Of a stretch of 60,000 bases of DNA, positions 31,801 through 43,464 are shown in pieces. The position numbers and the translations under genes are program-made. Source of the DNA: Antedon mediterranea (lineage: Eukaryota; Echinodermata; Crinoidea; Comatulida; Antedonidae); NCBI RefSeq assembly GCF_964355755.1, contig NC_092680.1:7171001-7231000 (forward strand), read 5' to 3'. How positions within the stretch are numbered: the first letter of the stretch is position 1; every line of letters starts with the position of its first letter. Under the pieces are notes generated by a model that ran no database searches, was not told where the DNA came from, and was given only the letters and a program-made list of their open reading frames with translations.

Positions 31801-34800
31801 ATTCCTCATATTAAGAGTTACTGTACATCTCTCAAATCATGTTGGGTGAAAAGATATCTTGATGGAAATTAATCCAAGTGGAAAGTGTTTTTAAAAAGTA
31901 AGATTAAAGAGGTTGAAGGAAATATTGTTTTCGAAACCAACTTTTCTAAATCTTCAAAAATATTAAAACAATTTGAAAGGTTCCATAAAGATATACTCTC
32001 TGCGTGGAGTGAATACAATTTTGTAGAACCGTATACGATAGAGGACATCTTAAATCAATCTTTATGGAACAACTCATGTTTTGATAAAAGAGAATTTAAA
32101 GTTGAAAAAAATTGGTTGGATAAAAATGTAAACTTTTTGTCTTTTGTCTGTTTGTTATTTTAATGTTGAGCATCAAATAAATTCAATCAATTCAATCAAT
32201 CAATCAACTATGTAAAAGATATCGTGAACAAAGAAGGGAAACTATTAGAACTAGACAAATTTAACCAAAAATATAATTTTAAACCAGACTTCTTATTATA
32301 TCACCAGATTGTAAATTCAATTCCAAAGCTCTGGAAACAGAAATTAATTGAACAAGGTGTAAACACAACTAATGAAGTTGAATCTAAATTATTGTGAACA
32401 CGAGAAATTGTCATTATATCTATAAACACATTATATTAAAAAAATGTTGAAGAGCCAATTGGAATTGAATCAAAATGGGAAAAAGAGTTTGACAACGAAC
32501 TTAATTTAAATTTACACGCCTGTACAAATGACACTAAGCTCAAAAATGTTCAATTTAAATTTATTCATCGTATAATTTATACAAATACAATGCTCTTTAA
32601 GATGTCAAAGGTCGATTCACCAATGTGTAGTTTTTGCAAGGAAAAGCAGGAAACACTGCTTCATATGTTCTTTGAATGTGATCTAGTAAAGAAAATATGG
32701 GAAAATGTAAAACAATATATGTATCGAAATATCAACAATAACTTAATTATTACCAAAGAAAGTATATGTTTTGGTTTTTGGAAAAACACACAGTGATGCA
32801 AACATTCTAATTTTAATTACAAAGTGGTACATTTTTAGTTGCAAAATCAAAAAACAATTACTTAATTATAATCACTTATTTCACATTTACCAAAAATACA
32901 AGGCAACCATATTATTTACAAAATGACTATTATAAAGTGTATTTTTGCGATACATTATTTTTTTTTCTTTAATTTCATTACTCTCTTATTTTTGAGAGAG
33001 TATTTTATCGTGTTTCTTTTTATTCGTTTTAATAGTTACGTTACCTTTATCTATTAATTTTGTATTATGTATGTGTTGAAATGAAAAAAAAAAAAAAAAA
33101 AAAACAATGTAAAAGGGATTTTGCTGTGTGGCTCTTCGCATAATTAAATCTTTTATGGCCCAACGGGCATTTTTGAGCTACTGTCTGAGGCAACTTACAG
33201 AATAAAATTGCTGTCAATGGTATTTTTGTGCATCCTAATGTGTAACAGTTACAATGCAAAATAAATTATCCGTTTGGCTCTTCGCATGATTAAATCTTGT
33301 ATGGCCCAACGGGCATTTTTGGGCTACTGTCTGGAGCAACTTACAGGATAAAGTTGCTGTTAATGGTATTTTTGTACACCCCAATGTGTGACAGTTACAA
33401 TGCAAAAGGAATTAGCCGTGTGGCTCTTGACATGAATAACACTATTTTTTTAGTGGTCACTTGGGGCTACTGCCTGGGGCAACTTACAGGATAAAGTTGC
33501 TGTCATTGCTGTTTTAACATTGTATACACATATGGGGACAATGTCCAACAACTTTTATCCGTGTGGTTTTTCACATGATTAAATCCATTTTTTACCCCCC
33601 CCCCCCCTTATTTGGTGTCCCCAGGAAAAATCTACAGGATAGGACCCGGCAGCAATATTGATTATTGAATCTTAGCTATATATCTACATAATCAGCCCAT
33701 CAAATGTTTTGTGGCTTTTCACATGAATAAACTTTCTGGGCGCCCTGTCTATAAAGTCAAATACGTCACTTACGGTCATTTGTTGGACAAAATGTTCCAT
33801 AAAAACAATTTGGAAAAAAAAATTCTCGTGACAACTAACGGCTGGCGTTCTATTGGTAGGGCCTATATAAAAACTCGGATAAAAATATTGGTCTCTAGGC
33901 AGTAAAATAGTTTTTTGTTAGTTTTGACCTTGACCTATGACCTCTTCCCCTAGACAGTTCAAATGTAGTAAATCCTAGTACAATTCCAATCATATAGGCT
34001 ACTTCATTACGCCAGTATTTATGCTCCTCCTCCCTTCCAACACACCCCAAATACTGGGTGATGTGTTTAAGATGGTTCCAACCCATAATCCCTCAATGGC
34101 AGTTTTCAAATGTAGTTTAAAACATTCCCAGTACAGTTTCGGTCATGGTGATAGGCTACATCTTTACACCAAACTCCCAGCACCTTCCCAAGGATAATTA
34201 AAATACATTTTGCTACCACAATTCTGGTCAATTCTACTCCTAGCCGCGCCTAAGCAAATCCCCTGAACCCCAACTCCCACACCCTATCTCCCAATCCTCC
34301 TCCCTCCTCCCCACTTTCCCCCAACTTCCCTCTCCCACCAAATCCCAACACTTTTTGAAATGTAGTTTAAAACCTTCCCAGTACAATTGCGATCATTTTG
34401 ATACCCAATATATGTATGGTTAAAATTTGTATACTGAACAAACATCAAAAGTATTATATATATTTATACATATTTTGGCCACTAAATTGGATCCTAGATG
34501 GCGGATGATGTTCAAATGTGGTTTAAAACCTTCCCGGTACAATTGCGGTCATTCTGATACCTATATGTATTGTTACATGCAGTAACAAAAAATTGTATAA
34601 CGAACAAACAAACAAACAAACACACAAAAGTACAAACTCTTTCACCGTCTTATAATATAGATTAAAGATTCTGTCAACATCAATCAAACAATATATATTT
34701 TAAAAATCAATTATATTTATTTAAATCAATGCATATAACCTATAATTCGTGCTAGTGAATTAAATCTAATTAGACTTGTGTTTATCTTTAATATTGACAG

Positions 34801-37800
34801 AAATAACAAATATTTATTTAGCCAAGTATTTCGCTCAGTTTCTTATCAGTAGTGCATGATATATTTGTATAGTATTTTGGATTATTACACTTAAACTGCT
34901 GTACAGTTACACGTGTTTTTTATTTCAGGTCAAGCGCATAAAAATCTTGTTTTTATTTGTAAGCATCATCGTTTGTTTGACGTATATTTTCGTCAGCAAC
35001 ATCGTTGAATCCTTCGTTAACTATCCTATGCCTAAAGAATGCCGAAGGTAGGTACACATTATAAGTTGTAGATGTATTTTACTGCCCCGTCGTCATGAAA
35101 GAACGACTCAACTGCATAAAGCAAGTTTTGAAATAATCAACAATGTCAGTGTTGATGCTTTTTCATGACATTGTGTGTCAATCACATTCAAGAAACCATG
35201 AAAGACTCAATGTAACTGTATTTGTCAAAGTATATCAATTATATATAACAAGAATATACTATAATAATAATGTTATTTTTCCAATAATTTATAATGAGAG
35301 GCCTATTTCTAACTTACCATTAATTAACTCTGTATACTCTGTATGTACATAATGTGATGGTAACACAAGTATACATTATTATATGTGAACAAGAATACAT
35401 TTCTTAATAGATTATTATACATTTAGATTTTTTTTGATAATAATAATTACTTTGTTTTGTGCAATTTGTATTATTCTAGATTGCAATCAAATCTGAAACT
35501 TTGTCAGTTGGGATAGTCCTACTATTCCAGAATGTGTCTGACTACCATGTCTTTGGTTGGTCTCGTTCTTCTTAACCAATTCGTGCAATCTTCTATACAA
35601 CTATTTACTTTATCAGAAAGTGATATCTGTTCACTAAAAAAAAATTTAAAATATGGTATTAATGGGGGTTTTTTTTGTATTTAAAACCAAATGAGATTTA
35701 TTACACAAATAAATATTTCCAATTTATAACATATTTCATTTATTATAATATATATTTGCGCAGTATTTACATTATTTGGTAACCGATTGTTATTAATGAC
35801 CAACATAGAAATTACAACACAGACTATTATTTTGATTTAATAGTTTATTAAATTCAATTCTGTCATTGTATATTTATTTTAGTACATGTACAGAAATATA
35901 TGACATCTAAATCATATTAATAATTATAATAATTGGCGGTTACCAAATAATGGGAACTAATGCAGGAATGGAACGTTGATAATGCGCAAATATATATATT
36001 ATAATAAATGAAATATGTTATAAATTGGAAATATTTATTTTTGTAATAAATCTCATTTGGTTTTAAATACAAAAAAAAACCATTGATACCATTTTTTTTA
36101 TTATATACAGTACAGTACCGTACCAACCAAATTAAATCAAATTTTGCAAATATTTTGTATTAAATGTTATACCACTAAAGAATTCTTGAAAAAAAAGTAT
36201 TTTAAGTCTTTAAGAGTATCCTTCCATCCCCTTCTTCTAACAATATTTGTAGTTTTAATAATAATAAATAATTAGAGTACAGAGTATACATGCAACTATT
36301 AAGAATGTAGGTTATAATAAAGGATTATATTTCAATATTTGATTTTATTTATATTTCATTAATGATAATTATATTGTTTTAGAATAATATCATCAATGTT
36401 TTGTAGGGACCGATTTTGCTTGGTTTCCACTTTGACAGAACACAACGGCGTAGGCACAACGCCGAGCAAAGTGATTATGACGATGACACGGTTAACGTAC
36501 TTGCGTTGCGTCCAGTGGTAACCAAGCTTGAAGCGTGGTTCCCACTAGCGACGCAACGCAAGGACGTAACGCAACGCAAGTGAATTGACCAATCACAAGC
36601 GATGGCTTATTCGCTTGTGATTGCTAACTGTCTATAACTTCACTTGTCATTGGTTAAAACGCTTGCGTTGCGTTTACGTCCTTGCGTTACGTTCTAGTGG
36701 TAACCAAGCTTAATGCTTCCCACGTTTGTTGTATTTTTTTCAAATGGCTACCAACAAGCGGTACCTTTTTTTACTTACATTGTAACATTCCGTTCTTATT
36801 ATTAATAGACTACCATCATCATTTTTTAAAAATTACGATATTACTGACGACCAAAAAAGACAATTACGGTAAGAAAAATGTCTGTCTAAACATGGTAAAT
36901 GAGTTTCTATTATAATGGTATTTATTGATATCAATTGAGGTAGTCAATTTAAACTTTGGACCCATATCTTAGCGTATTCATTTTTTTGCATATTAATTTC
37001 TTCGCATATTTATTTCTAAACCCGTATTCATTTTCTTAACACATTCATATCTTAACATAAATTAATCGTATCTTAGCATATTCATTTCTAAACATTTCAT
37101 TTCTTAACATCATCATAATCTTAGCGTGGTAATGATTTGTTTATTTTTTAAGCATATTTATTTCTTAACGTATTAATTTCTTAACACATTTTTTTCTTAA
37201 CGCATTCATTTCTTAACGCATTCATTTTCTAAGTATATTCATTTCTTAACATAATTATAATCTTAGCATGTTTATTTCTTAACATATTTATTTCTTAAAG
37301 TATTCATTTCCCAACAGTTTATTTCTTAACCTATAGTATATACGGCATTCATTTCTTAGCATATTAACTTAATATCATTTATAACTTATTCATTTTTAAA
37401 CATATTCATTATATTTTCGTAACCAATTCCTTTCATTTCATCACGTACTCAATATTAATTCCATGTGTGAAATTGCATTTTGACTTTGTCAATGAATTAT
37501 TAGTGTTTTAAAACCTAGAATTTATCAGTTATTCTACCAATGTTGCTATTTCCTGTTTTGCAATTTAGAAGCAGCGCAGTGAGAATGAACTATTATCTTT
37601 ATAATTAATGAATTAGATAATAGGAATGATTTTACCATTGTCATTCTAATTTATTACAATATACGACAAATATCACGTGACATTATGTACTTATACTGTC
37701 AGTTTTTGTATGTCTCTATTTATTGCCCACATACACCGAACTCCATAACTATATAACAGTAAAACATCTTGATAAGATTTTATGACTATAAATGTGTCTC

Positions 37801-39604
37801 ATCGTTTTCGTTGGTATCATGACAATTGTTTGGATGCTCTTTGTATCTTTTGATGTGTTTTTTCATTATCGTGTTTAAGAGCTTATCTGTGTACAAACAT
37901 AACATTTTAAATATTTTATATATTTGACAATAAATGCTGTGCAAGCAGCGCATTCATTTTTACTTTTAAATTAACAGTTATCGACATAATATAATAATAC
38001 ATATAATAATTATATATCTACACAATCAATTTTCAGTCATGAATATCTATCAATGTTTTTATACATTGTTCATTTATGTTATTTACCAAATCATTAGAAT
38101 TAAAATTGAAATACATTTTAACAATATCTAACGTTTCTATTTCGTATAAAAAAAACATACGATTATTTACCACATAGGCCTAAATAAGATTTATTGAATT
38201 ATTGAATTGAACAAAATATTGATACTAAAATAACATTGTCATTTTTCGTATCCATCAACTAAGGTAGGCATACTTTTCTATTAATAATTAATTTCTATTA
38301 ATGTTAAATACGGGAACTTGTGTTAGTTGAATATAGCCAAGTAGGCGTAAGCAACAGTTTGATCGCTTACGATTATTTTTTACGTCATAGTTCAAGCTTG
38401 GACATTTATAAGGATAATGATTATTTTATTTCAGAAAATTGATGAAGACATGTTTCCCACTAGATTCTGCTTTTTTGGTTTATAAAGAAACAGATGTAGG
38501 GACGGACAAGTTAAGATTTAAACAAGGCTTCAATTTGTTTGAATACATGTCTAGTTTTACCACATCGAACACTGGAACAAACTCTATGATTAACAAGAGC
38601 CATTTTAAATCCATTACATTTCAAAGAGATTGTGCCATTGTCGGGAATGGAGGTATTCTTATTGGCAGTAAATGTGGAAAAAACATCAACAATCATAATT
38701 TTGTGTTACGTTCCAATCTGGCTCCGATTGTGAATTACGAGGATGACGTTGGTATTAAAACAAATATGACAGTTTTAAACCGACAAATAATAAGTCAAGT
38801 TATAAACACAGTGGATCAGAAAGGTGCGCTGGGTAAAAGATTTCTCGAGCGAATTCAGTATTTGAATGATTCTATTTTATGGTACAGTAAAGACACTCGA
38901 GTATATTTTAAAAAAAGACAGTTACAATTACTCAGTAAAATTCTGAAAAATAAATACAATCTTCCCATTCAATTTGGTTACAGTTGGAGAAGCGTCGACC
39001 CACTTACAAAATGGTGAGTAAAATGATTTTAAAGGAAGCACAGTATTCAATGTTTGTATAGGATTTATTAGTCATCTTAGGGCCGGAAATGACACTTTCG
39101 TTCAAATCACGTGTTATGTAACCCCCCAACCCCCCCACCCCCTTCCCCAAAAAGTAATAGGCCTATCTTTGATTTTTTTTGCGAAAATATGCGATTAACG
39201 CGATTAAATTCGCCTAGTGAAAACTGGCTTTTCGATATTTTCCCACCCGATTTTATCACATGAATGTAAAGATCGTTGAATATACAAGTTGAATATTTGC
39301 ATATTATTAATTATTAATTATTTATTTCGTCATAAACAGGTTCTGGGGTACGGGTATTGATGTTCCACACCTAACAACTGGTTTTAACACGTTCACCGTT
39401 GCTGCGTCGCTGTGTAATAATGTTACTCTTTACGGATTCTACCCGTTCTACAATGATACTAATGGAAAACCTCTACGTTACCATTATTACGACAAGACCA
39501 ATGTTCTTGGAAATCATAGGGTACATGATATGCCGAAAGAATATAAGTTACTTACTCGACTCAACGCGTCAGGAGTATTACGGTTGGTGACGCATTGTAA
39601 TTGA
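25783..39604 (+). CDS. Alpha-2,8-sialyltransferase (ST8Sia family), four exons
   Basis: A Golgi type II membrane glycosyltransferase that moves sialic acid from CMP-sialic acid onto sialylated glycans. Exons 25783-25791, 34929-35047, 38435-39013 and 39340-39604 give 972 nt and 323 residues, with GT/AG introns and consistent phases. Residues about 8-27 form the signal anchor (ILFLFVSIIVCLTYIFV). Sialylmotif L starts at Cys109 (CAIVGNGGILIGSKCGK, then NFVLRSNLAP). Motif S is at about 246-272 (HLTTGFNTFTVAASLCNNVT). Motif III is YHYYD (283-287), and motif VS is HDMPKE with His298 and Glu303. The C-terminus ends LVTHCN. The NFVLRSNLAP segment points to ST8Sia; acceptor and linkage cannot be assigned. 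The protein is slightly shorter than vertebrate ST8Sia enzymes because the stem is short. The least certain part is exon 1, only nine coding bases, which has a second candidate at 18196-18204. Confidence 0.85.
25811..26499. other. Sialyltransferase intron 1, nothing recognised
   Basis: AT-rich, no convincing exon or repeat. Intron 1 of the sialyltransferase continues to 34928 and contains the elements listed below. Confidence 0.4.
26500..27840. repeat. Large inverted repeat with coding-like arms
   Basis: Arms of about 530 bp (26500-27050 and 27318-27840) are diverged inverted copies around a 270-bp spacer. Shared pieces include AAATACTCTTCAACCCACAG and ATTGATGACAAATTTAC on opposite strands. 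Each arm has short open stretches (for example TKRPRKKEIIASGELALV in the left arm, minus strand) with no recognised family. It could be a duplicated transposon gene or a foldback element. Confidence 0.6.
28444..29227. repeat. Internal tandem duplication in the Transib-like element
   Basis: A 190-bp segment at 28444-28630 recurs at 28938-29127, and a 90-bp segment at 28848-28937 recurs at 29128-29227, almost unchanged. The pattern fits a tandem duplication with later loss of about 215 bp from the right copy. The catalytic-motif fragment remains only in the left copy. Confidence 0.75.
28723..30260 (-). pseudogene. Transib / RAG1-like transposase pseudogene
   Basis: Read from right to left on the minus strand, pieces in different frames resemble Transib transposase in the right order. 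They are RPAKIRKLISEKK (about 30020), FEMLIHIG (about 29435), RFKEDIGMKVDELKQGSG (about 29300), ENNGNIACRAS, TFAEICGLDVNLV, then PLQFTDYCRKAAELYIQLYP, WYKMPVSVHVLLVHGSSII and LLIGMMSEES. The last piece matches the segment where Transib and RAG1 carry the third acidic catalytic residue. Stops and frameshifts separate the pieces, so no active enzyme is encoded. The assignment rests on motif recall; a profile search is needed for certainty. Confidence 0.7.
31310..31545 (+). repeat. Diverged 150-bp tandem repeat units, left part
   Basis: About 1.5 units related to those at 33107-33530, sharing TACTGTCTGGAGTAACTTAC-like and GTCACAATGCAAAATGAAAT-like stretches. The array is interrupted by the LINE that follows. 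Confidence 0.65.
31550..33104 (+). pseudogene. L1-like LINE, C-terminal part with poly(A) tail
   Basis: Reads DIQSKIFKFIWNGKPDKVKR and DEGGLKIPHIKSYC, then MCSFCKEKQETLLHMFFECD, a zinc-binding zf-RVT-like C-terminus of L1-type elements, and KKIWENVKQYM. Several stops interrupt it. It ends in a poly(A) run at about 33083-33103. It sits inside a tandem repeat array whose units resume right after the poly(A), so it is a 5'-truncated insertion. Confidence 0.75.
32138..32205 (+). mobile_element. Very short LINE tail nested in the L1-like LINE
   Basis: TTTGTTATTTTAATGTTGAG and CAAATAAATTC followed by an (AATC)n run break the reading frame between VNFLS and YVKDIV of the host LINE. It looks like a heavily 5'-truncated retroposon of about 65 bp with a tetranucleotide tail. 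Confidence 0.6.
33107..33560 (+). repeat. 150-bp tandem repeat, right part (three units)
   Basis: Three successive units contain GTGTGGCTCTT, AATCTTGTATGGCCCAACGG and AACTTACAGGATAAAGTTGC. Similarity falls toward the right. No coding content. Confidence 0.8.
33594..33607. repeat. Homopolymer C run
   Basis: A run of about 14 C between AT-rich flanks; its length is prone to sequencing or assembly error. Confidence 0.85.
33950..34660 (+). repeat. Dispersed tandem repeat with TTCAAATGTAGTTTAAAACC core
   Basis: Four copies (about 33957, 34102, 34356 and 34509) share TTCAAATGTAGTTTAAAACC and then CAGTACAATTGCGATCAT-like sequence. The block ends in an (ACAA)n run near 34605 and TATAATATAGATTA. This end resembles a retroposon 3' tail; the family is not recognised. 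Confidence 0.6.
34929..35047 (+). CDS. Sialyltransferase exon 2 (signal anchor)
   Basis: Acceptor TATTTCAG, donor GTAGGT. Encodes VKRIKILFLFVSIIVCLTYI and FVSNIVESF, then MPKECR. Basic residues precede about 20 hydrophobic ones, a classic Golgi signal anchor. Confidence 0.8.
35650..36096. mobile_element. 450-bp foldback element
   Basis: Arms of about 135-160 bp (35650-35785 and 35936-36096) are near-perfect inverted copies, including TTTGTATTTAAAACCAAATG and CATTTATTATAATATATATT. The spacer is about 150 bp. No ORF of its own is credible. A non-autonomous DNA element or extrusion-prone palindrome. Confidence 0.75.
36417..36530. mobile_element. MITE family 2, diverged copy
   Basis: Begins TGCTTGGTTTCCAC and ends GTCCAGTGGTAACCAAGCTT. 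It directly abuts the next copy. Confidence 0.6.
36531..36712. mobile_element. MITE family 2, well-preserved copy
   Basis: Ends GTGGTTCCCACTAGCGACGC and the complement of CTAGTGGTAACCAAGCTT. The subterminal region has repeated ACGCAACGCAAG. The body CAATCACAAGCGATGG is shared with 4362-4510. Confidence 0.7.
36965..37430. repeat. Degenerate minisatellite (ATTCATTTCTTAAC-type unit)
   Basis: More than 15 imperfect units of about 17-20 bp built on ATTCATTTCTTAACG/CAT. The units vary in length and carry many substitutions. Intronic. Confidence 0.8.
38435..39013 (+). CDS. Sialyltransferase exon 3 (sialylmotif L)
   Basis: Acceptor TTTCAG, donor GTGAGT, 193 codon equivalents. Holds CAIVGNGGILIGSKCGKNIN and NHNFVLRSNLAPIVNYEDDV, the CMP-sialic-acid-binding sialylmotif L with its conserved cysteine. 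Confidence 0.92.
39340..39604 (+). CDS. Sialyltransferase exon 4 (motifs S, III, VS and stop)
   Basis: Acceptor AAACAG. Encodes FWGTGIDVPHLTTGFNTFTV, YHYYDKTN and HDMPKEYKLL, ending in a TGA at 39602-39604. A LINE endonuclease remnant begins within a few bases of the stop, so the 3'UTR and polyadenylation site must lie in retrotransposon sequence or further on. Confidence 0.9.
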
Positions 39605-39945
39605 AATAACGAATTGTTCATCAAGGACCCCAATTGATACAGGAAAGGGGGTGGGATTGCTGTATACATTATAAATAGAAATGGTGGTTTCACTGTCTTA
39701 CAAGGTAAAAAATGACCTTTGTATCAATGAATTAGATATCATCATCTTAGAGATTAGGCAACTTAATTGTAAACCTTTCTTTTTAATTTGTTGGTATCGT
39801 CCACCTAGTTCAAACTTAAGTATTTTAGAAGAATTTGATCTTTGTTAGAAAGTATAGAATCTACAAATGATGTCATGGTTGTCGGTGATGTAAATTGCTA
39901 CTTGTTAAATCCAAACCCGTCATGTTACACTACAAAATGATTCTA
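39605..39945 (+). pseudogene. LINE B, endonuclease N-part (split by LINE A)
   Basis: Fragments RKGGGIAVYI, WYRPPSSNLSILEEFD and VMVVGDVNC are the typical G-rich, RPP and GDxN blocks of LINE EEP endonuclease. Frames change between them. It continues after LINE A at about 41636. Confidence 0.65.
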
Positions 39946-41635
39946 ATGTTTATTTTTCTGTTTCACAAATCACTAGCATGTTGCAGAAGCTTAAAACAAA
40001 CAAGGCTGCAGGCCCAGACAACTTGTCTCCCAAGCTTCTCCAGCTCTGTGCCCCGACATTTGCCCCAGTTCTTTACGAGTTGTTTAAAATTTCAATTTCA
40101 TCAGGTTGTGTGCCATAAGGTTGGAAGAGGGCACATGTCACCCCTATCTTTAAGAAAGGAGTGACTGCCGATTTTAACAACTACCGGTACCGCCCGGTGG
40201 CTTTAACATCTGTTGTGGGTAAATTGCTGGAGAGGCTTGTGGTGCAAGCACTTCTAAAACGTGCTACTGACAATTGCTTGTTTATCGAAAACCAACATGG
40301 GTTTTTACCTAATAAATCATGTGCCACGCAACTTGCAACTATTATCCATGACTGGTCCTCTATTTTAGATAAAAGATCTCCACCCCATATTGATGCCATT
40401 TTTTTAGATATCTCGAAGGCCTTTGACCGGATGCCTCATGACATTCTCCTCAATAAGCTTTCCCAGCAATTTAACATTACTGGTGATATATGGTACTGGT
40501 TAAAGTCTTTTTTAATTAAAATATACCAAAAGGTTCAATTTAAAGGGTCTTCATCTAACTGGGTGGAGGTAACCAGTGGGGTACCTCAAGGCAGTGTACT
40601 CGGTTCCATTCTTTTTAACTTTTTTATTAACGATATTATTTGTTCACTTAAATGTAAAACTGCTATTTTTGCTGATGATACTCTTATTTATAATGCAATT
40701 AACTCTCCTCAGGATTCTCTAAACCTTCAAGTTGATCTGGACCGACTTGGTCTGTGGAGCCAAGCAAATCGCATGCCTTTCAATGTTATGAAGACGAATG
40801 TCCTGCATGTCACACGTTCGCGTAACAGACAGTTGTCTAAATACCTTTTGTATGGCTCTCATATTAGTCCGGTGACATCTTTTAAATACCTTGGTGTTAT
40901 TTTTAATTCAAAATTGACCTGGAATGACCATGTCCATGTCATTGTTTCCAAAGCTAAACGTATGTTGGGCTTTGTTTGGAGTGTGGCTGGACATGCTTAG
41001 ACCAGTGCATTTTTGTCTTTGTACAAAAGTCTTGTTTTGCCTGGTCTGGAGTATGCGCAACCTGCTTGGTTTCCATGGACGAAGTCTTTGTCAGATCAGC
41101 TTGAGGGGTCCATAGGAGAGCAACTCGTCTTGCTCTCAAACAGCATTGTGGACAGATGTGCTTTGAGGAGAGGTTAAATTTGCTTTCAGTTTCATCTTTG
41201 TCTGTTAGAAGAGATAAATTTCTTATTATATTTTGTTTTAAGGTTCTGGTGGGGTTTCTGGACTGCAGCACAGTTCATAACTGTATTTTAATAAATACTC
41301 GTCACAATGATCGCTTGTGCTTCAGACATCAAGCTTCAAGGACACAGGCTTTTTTCCATTCTATAGCAATCAGGTTACCCCGTGTCTGGGACCAGCTTCC
41401 CAGACCGTTGACAGATGCTGCAGTCCTAGAAAGCCCATCAGCCTTCATTAGAAAAGTTCATATTCATTTTGATTCGCTGTAACTGTATTTTGTCTTTACG
41501 TCTTTTATGTGTAAACTGACTTTGGGGTTGGGTCAACCGGCTCAGCTACAGTGATTAAGTTCACTTAGGTTGACCCTGGTCTCCCCAATTTCATTTTTTT
41601 TTGTTTTGTATATAGTTAAATAGACCAAATAAATA
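39946..41635 (+). pseudogene. LINE A, CR1-like reverse transcriptase, nested in LINE B
   Basis: From about 39980: NKAAGPDNLSPKLLQLCAP, then an open frame of 279 codons (40161-41000). It carries AIFLDISKAFDRMPHDILL (catalytic Asp), SGVPQGSVLGSILF and TAIFADDTLIYN (catalytic FADD). A broken C-terminal part follows. It ends in a CCAAATAAATAATG-like 3' tail. The RT core is intact, but a stop at 40118 and shifts after 41000 make it inactive. Confidence 0.85.
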
Positions 41636-43464
41636 ATGAAATTAAATATTACTACAAATTATCACCTAAAACAACTAATTGATAAACCTACCAGAATTAC
41701 TAACAATAGCAAAACACTTGTAGACCATATCTATACATCATTACCCGAAAAAGTAAGTTCTTGTGGAGTATTATATGTACTGGTATTAGTGACCATTCTA
41801 TGGTGTATGCCTCTCTATAAAAAAACTAAAAGTCACACTAAATTTAACCCAAAGTTTAAACCTAATAGAAAATATAAACATTTCAATGTGGAAGCATTCA
41901 TTCATGATATAAGCAATGTAAATTGGAATGAAATCAAAAGTCACACTGATGTAGATAATGCCCTAAATTATTTTGAGTACAGGTTTCTTAATATAGCTAA
42001 CACTCATGCCCCAATTAAAATGATACGAGTTCACCATAAAAAAAATCCCTATGGATGACAGACCAACTTATAAATGAAATGAGGAAAAGAGACAAGTTAA
42101 AAAAGACATTTAACAAATCACCCTCCTCTCAAGTCTGGAAGAAATTTTAAAAACAAAGAAATTCGGTAAATTTGCTAATTCAAAAATGTCAAAAGTTTAT
42201 TTTGCAGAAAATCTAATAAATCAAATAAAAAAAAACAAATAAGTCTAAGAACATATGAGAAAATATAAGATACATTGTTCCAAGTAAACAGAAAAACTCA
42301 GACATTAATAACATCAAGACAGAGAATGGTCTTGAATCAACCCCATCTGTAATTGCTAATACAATGAACGCTTATTTTGCTAATATAGGACCTAAACTGG
42401 CTGAAAATATTCCTAAAACCAATCAATTAAATTGCAGGAAACCTATCTCAACCAATAATAATTTTTCTTTTTGTAAAGTAAAACAAGATTACATAATTAT
42501 ACAAGCTATACTCTTTAATATGTCAACTAAAAAAGCAACTGGAAATGATGAAATCCCTTGTAAATTGATAAAATTAGCAATTAACTATATTTTAGACCCA
42601 ATAACTTTTATTGTTAACTTATCTATAGCTACAGGTCGTTTTCCAAAAAAATTAAAAAGTGCTAAAATTTGTCCAATTTTCAAAATTCAGAACAACACGG
42701 GTCCTTGCAATTATCGACCCATATCTGTTTTACCATCTATTTTTGATGAATTTTATCCTTATTTAAACTCTCTCTCCTTAATCTATGAAAACCAATCTGG
42801 CTTTAGACCTAACTTTTCTACTTCATCTGCTCTGATTAATGTAACTGAAGACTGGATTGACGCAATTGACAAAGGCAAATATGTTGGTCTTGTCATGCTT
42901 GATTTAAACAAAGCTTTTGACACTGTCAACCATGATATCCTTGTAAATAAGTTGTCATATTTTGATGTTGATTTAAATGGTGTAAACTGGTTCAGAAATT
43001 ATTTAACTGACCGTAACCATAACAAATGTAAATGGCTTCTTCTCAGAATCATGTAACAGTGTCTGTGGGATACCGGAGGGGTCTATCCTGGGCCCATTGT
43101 TGTTTTTATTGTATATAAACGATCTTCCAGATGTTGTTAAAAATGTTAAACTGAGTATGTATGCAGATGCTTTGTATTACATATCTAAAGATCCAAAAGA
43201 TATTGTTAACAAAATTAACAGTGACCTTATAAATATAACTAGCTGGCTATGCAACAACAAACTAAGCTTAAATGTAAATAAGACAGAGTTCATTGGTTCG
43301 CATAATTAATTATCAAAGCTATCAAACACAGACTTAAATATTAATATAAATGGAATCCCCCTTCAAAGGGTTTCACACTGTAAATTAACACCTAGGTATT
43401 CAAATTGATAAACCTCTAGCCTGGAACAAACATGTTGAACTTATTAAAAACAAAGTTCTGCCAG
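41636..43464 (+). pseudogene. LINE B, endonuclease C-part and reverse transcriptase
   Basis: Resumes with YHLKQLIDKPTRITNNSKTL and VDHIYTSLPEK, the end of the endonuclease. It then has TKKATGNDEIPCKLIKLA, NYRPISVLPS, VMLDLNKAFDTVNHDIL (catalytic Asp) and GIPEGSILGPLLFLLYIND. The catalytic box reads YADA instead of YADD. Several frameshifts are visible, so it is dead. Confidence 0.85.

Larger units (their letters stand above)
35048..38434. other. Sialyltransferase intron 2
   Basis: AT-rich intron. Contains the foldback element, two MITE copies and the minisatellite listed separately. No additional exon is seen. Confidence 0.6.
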
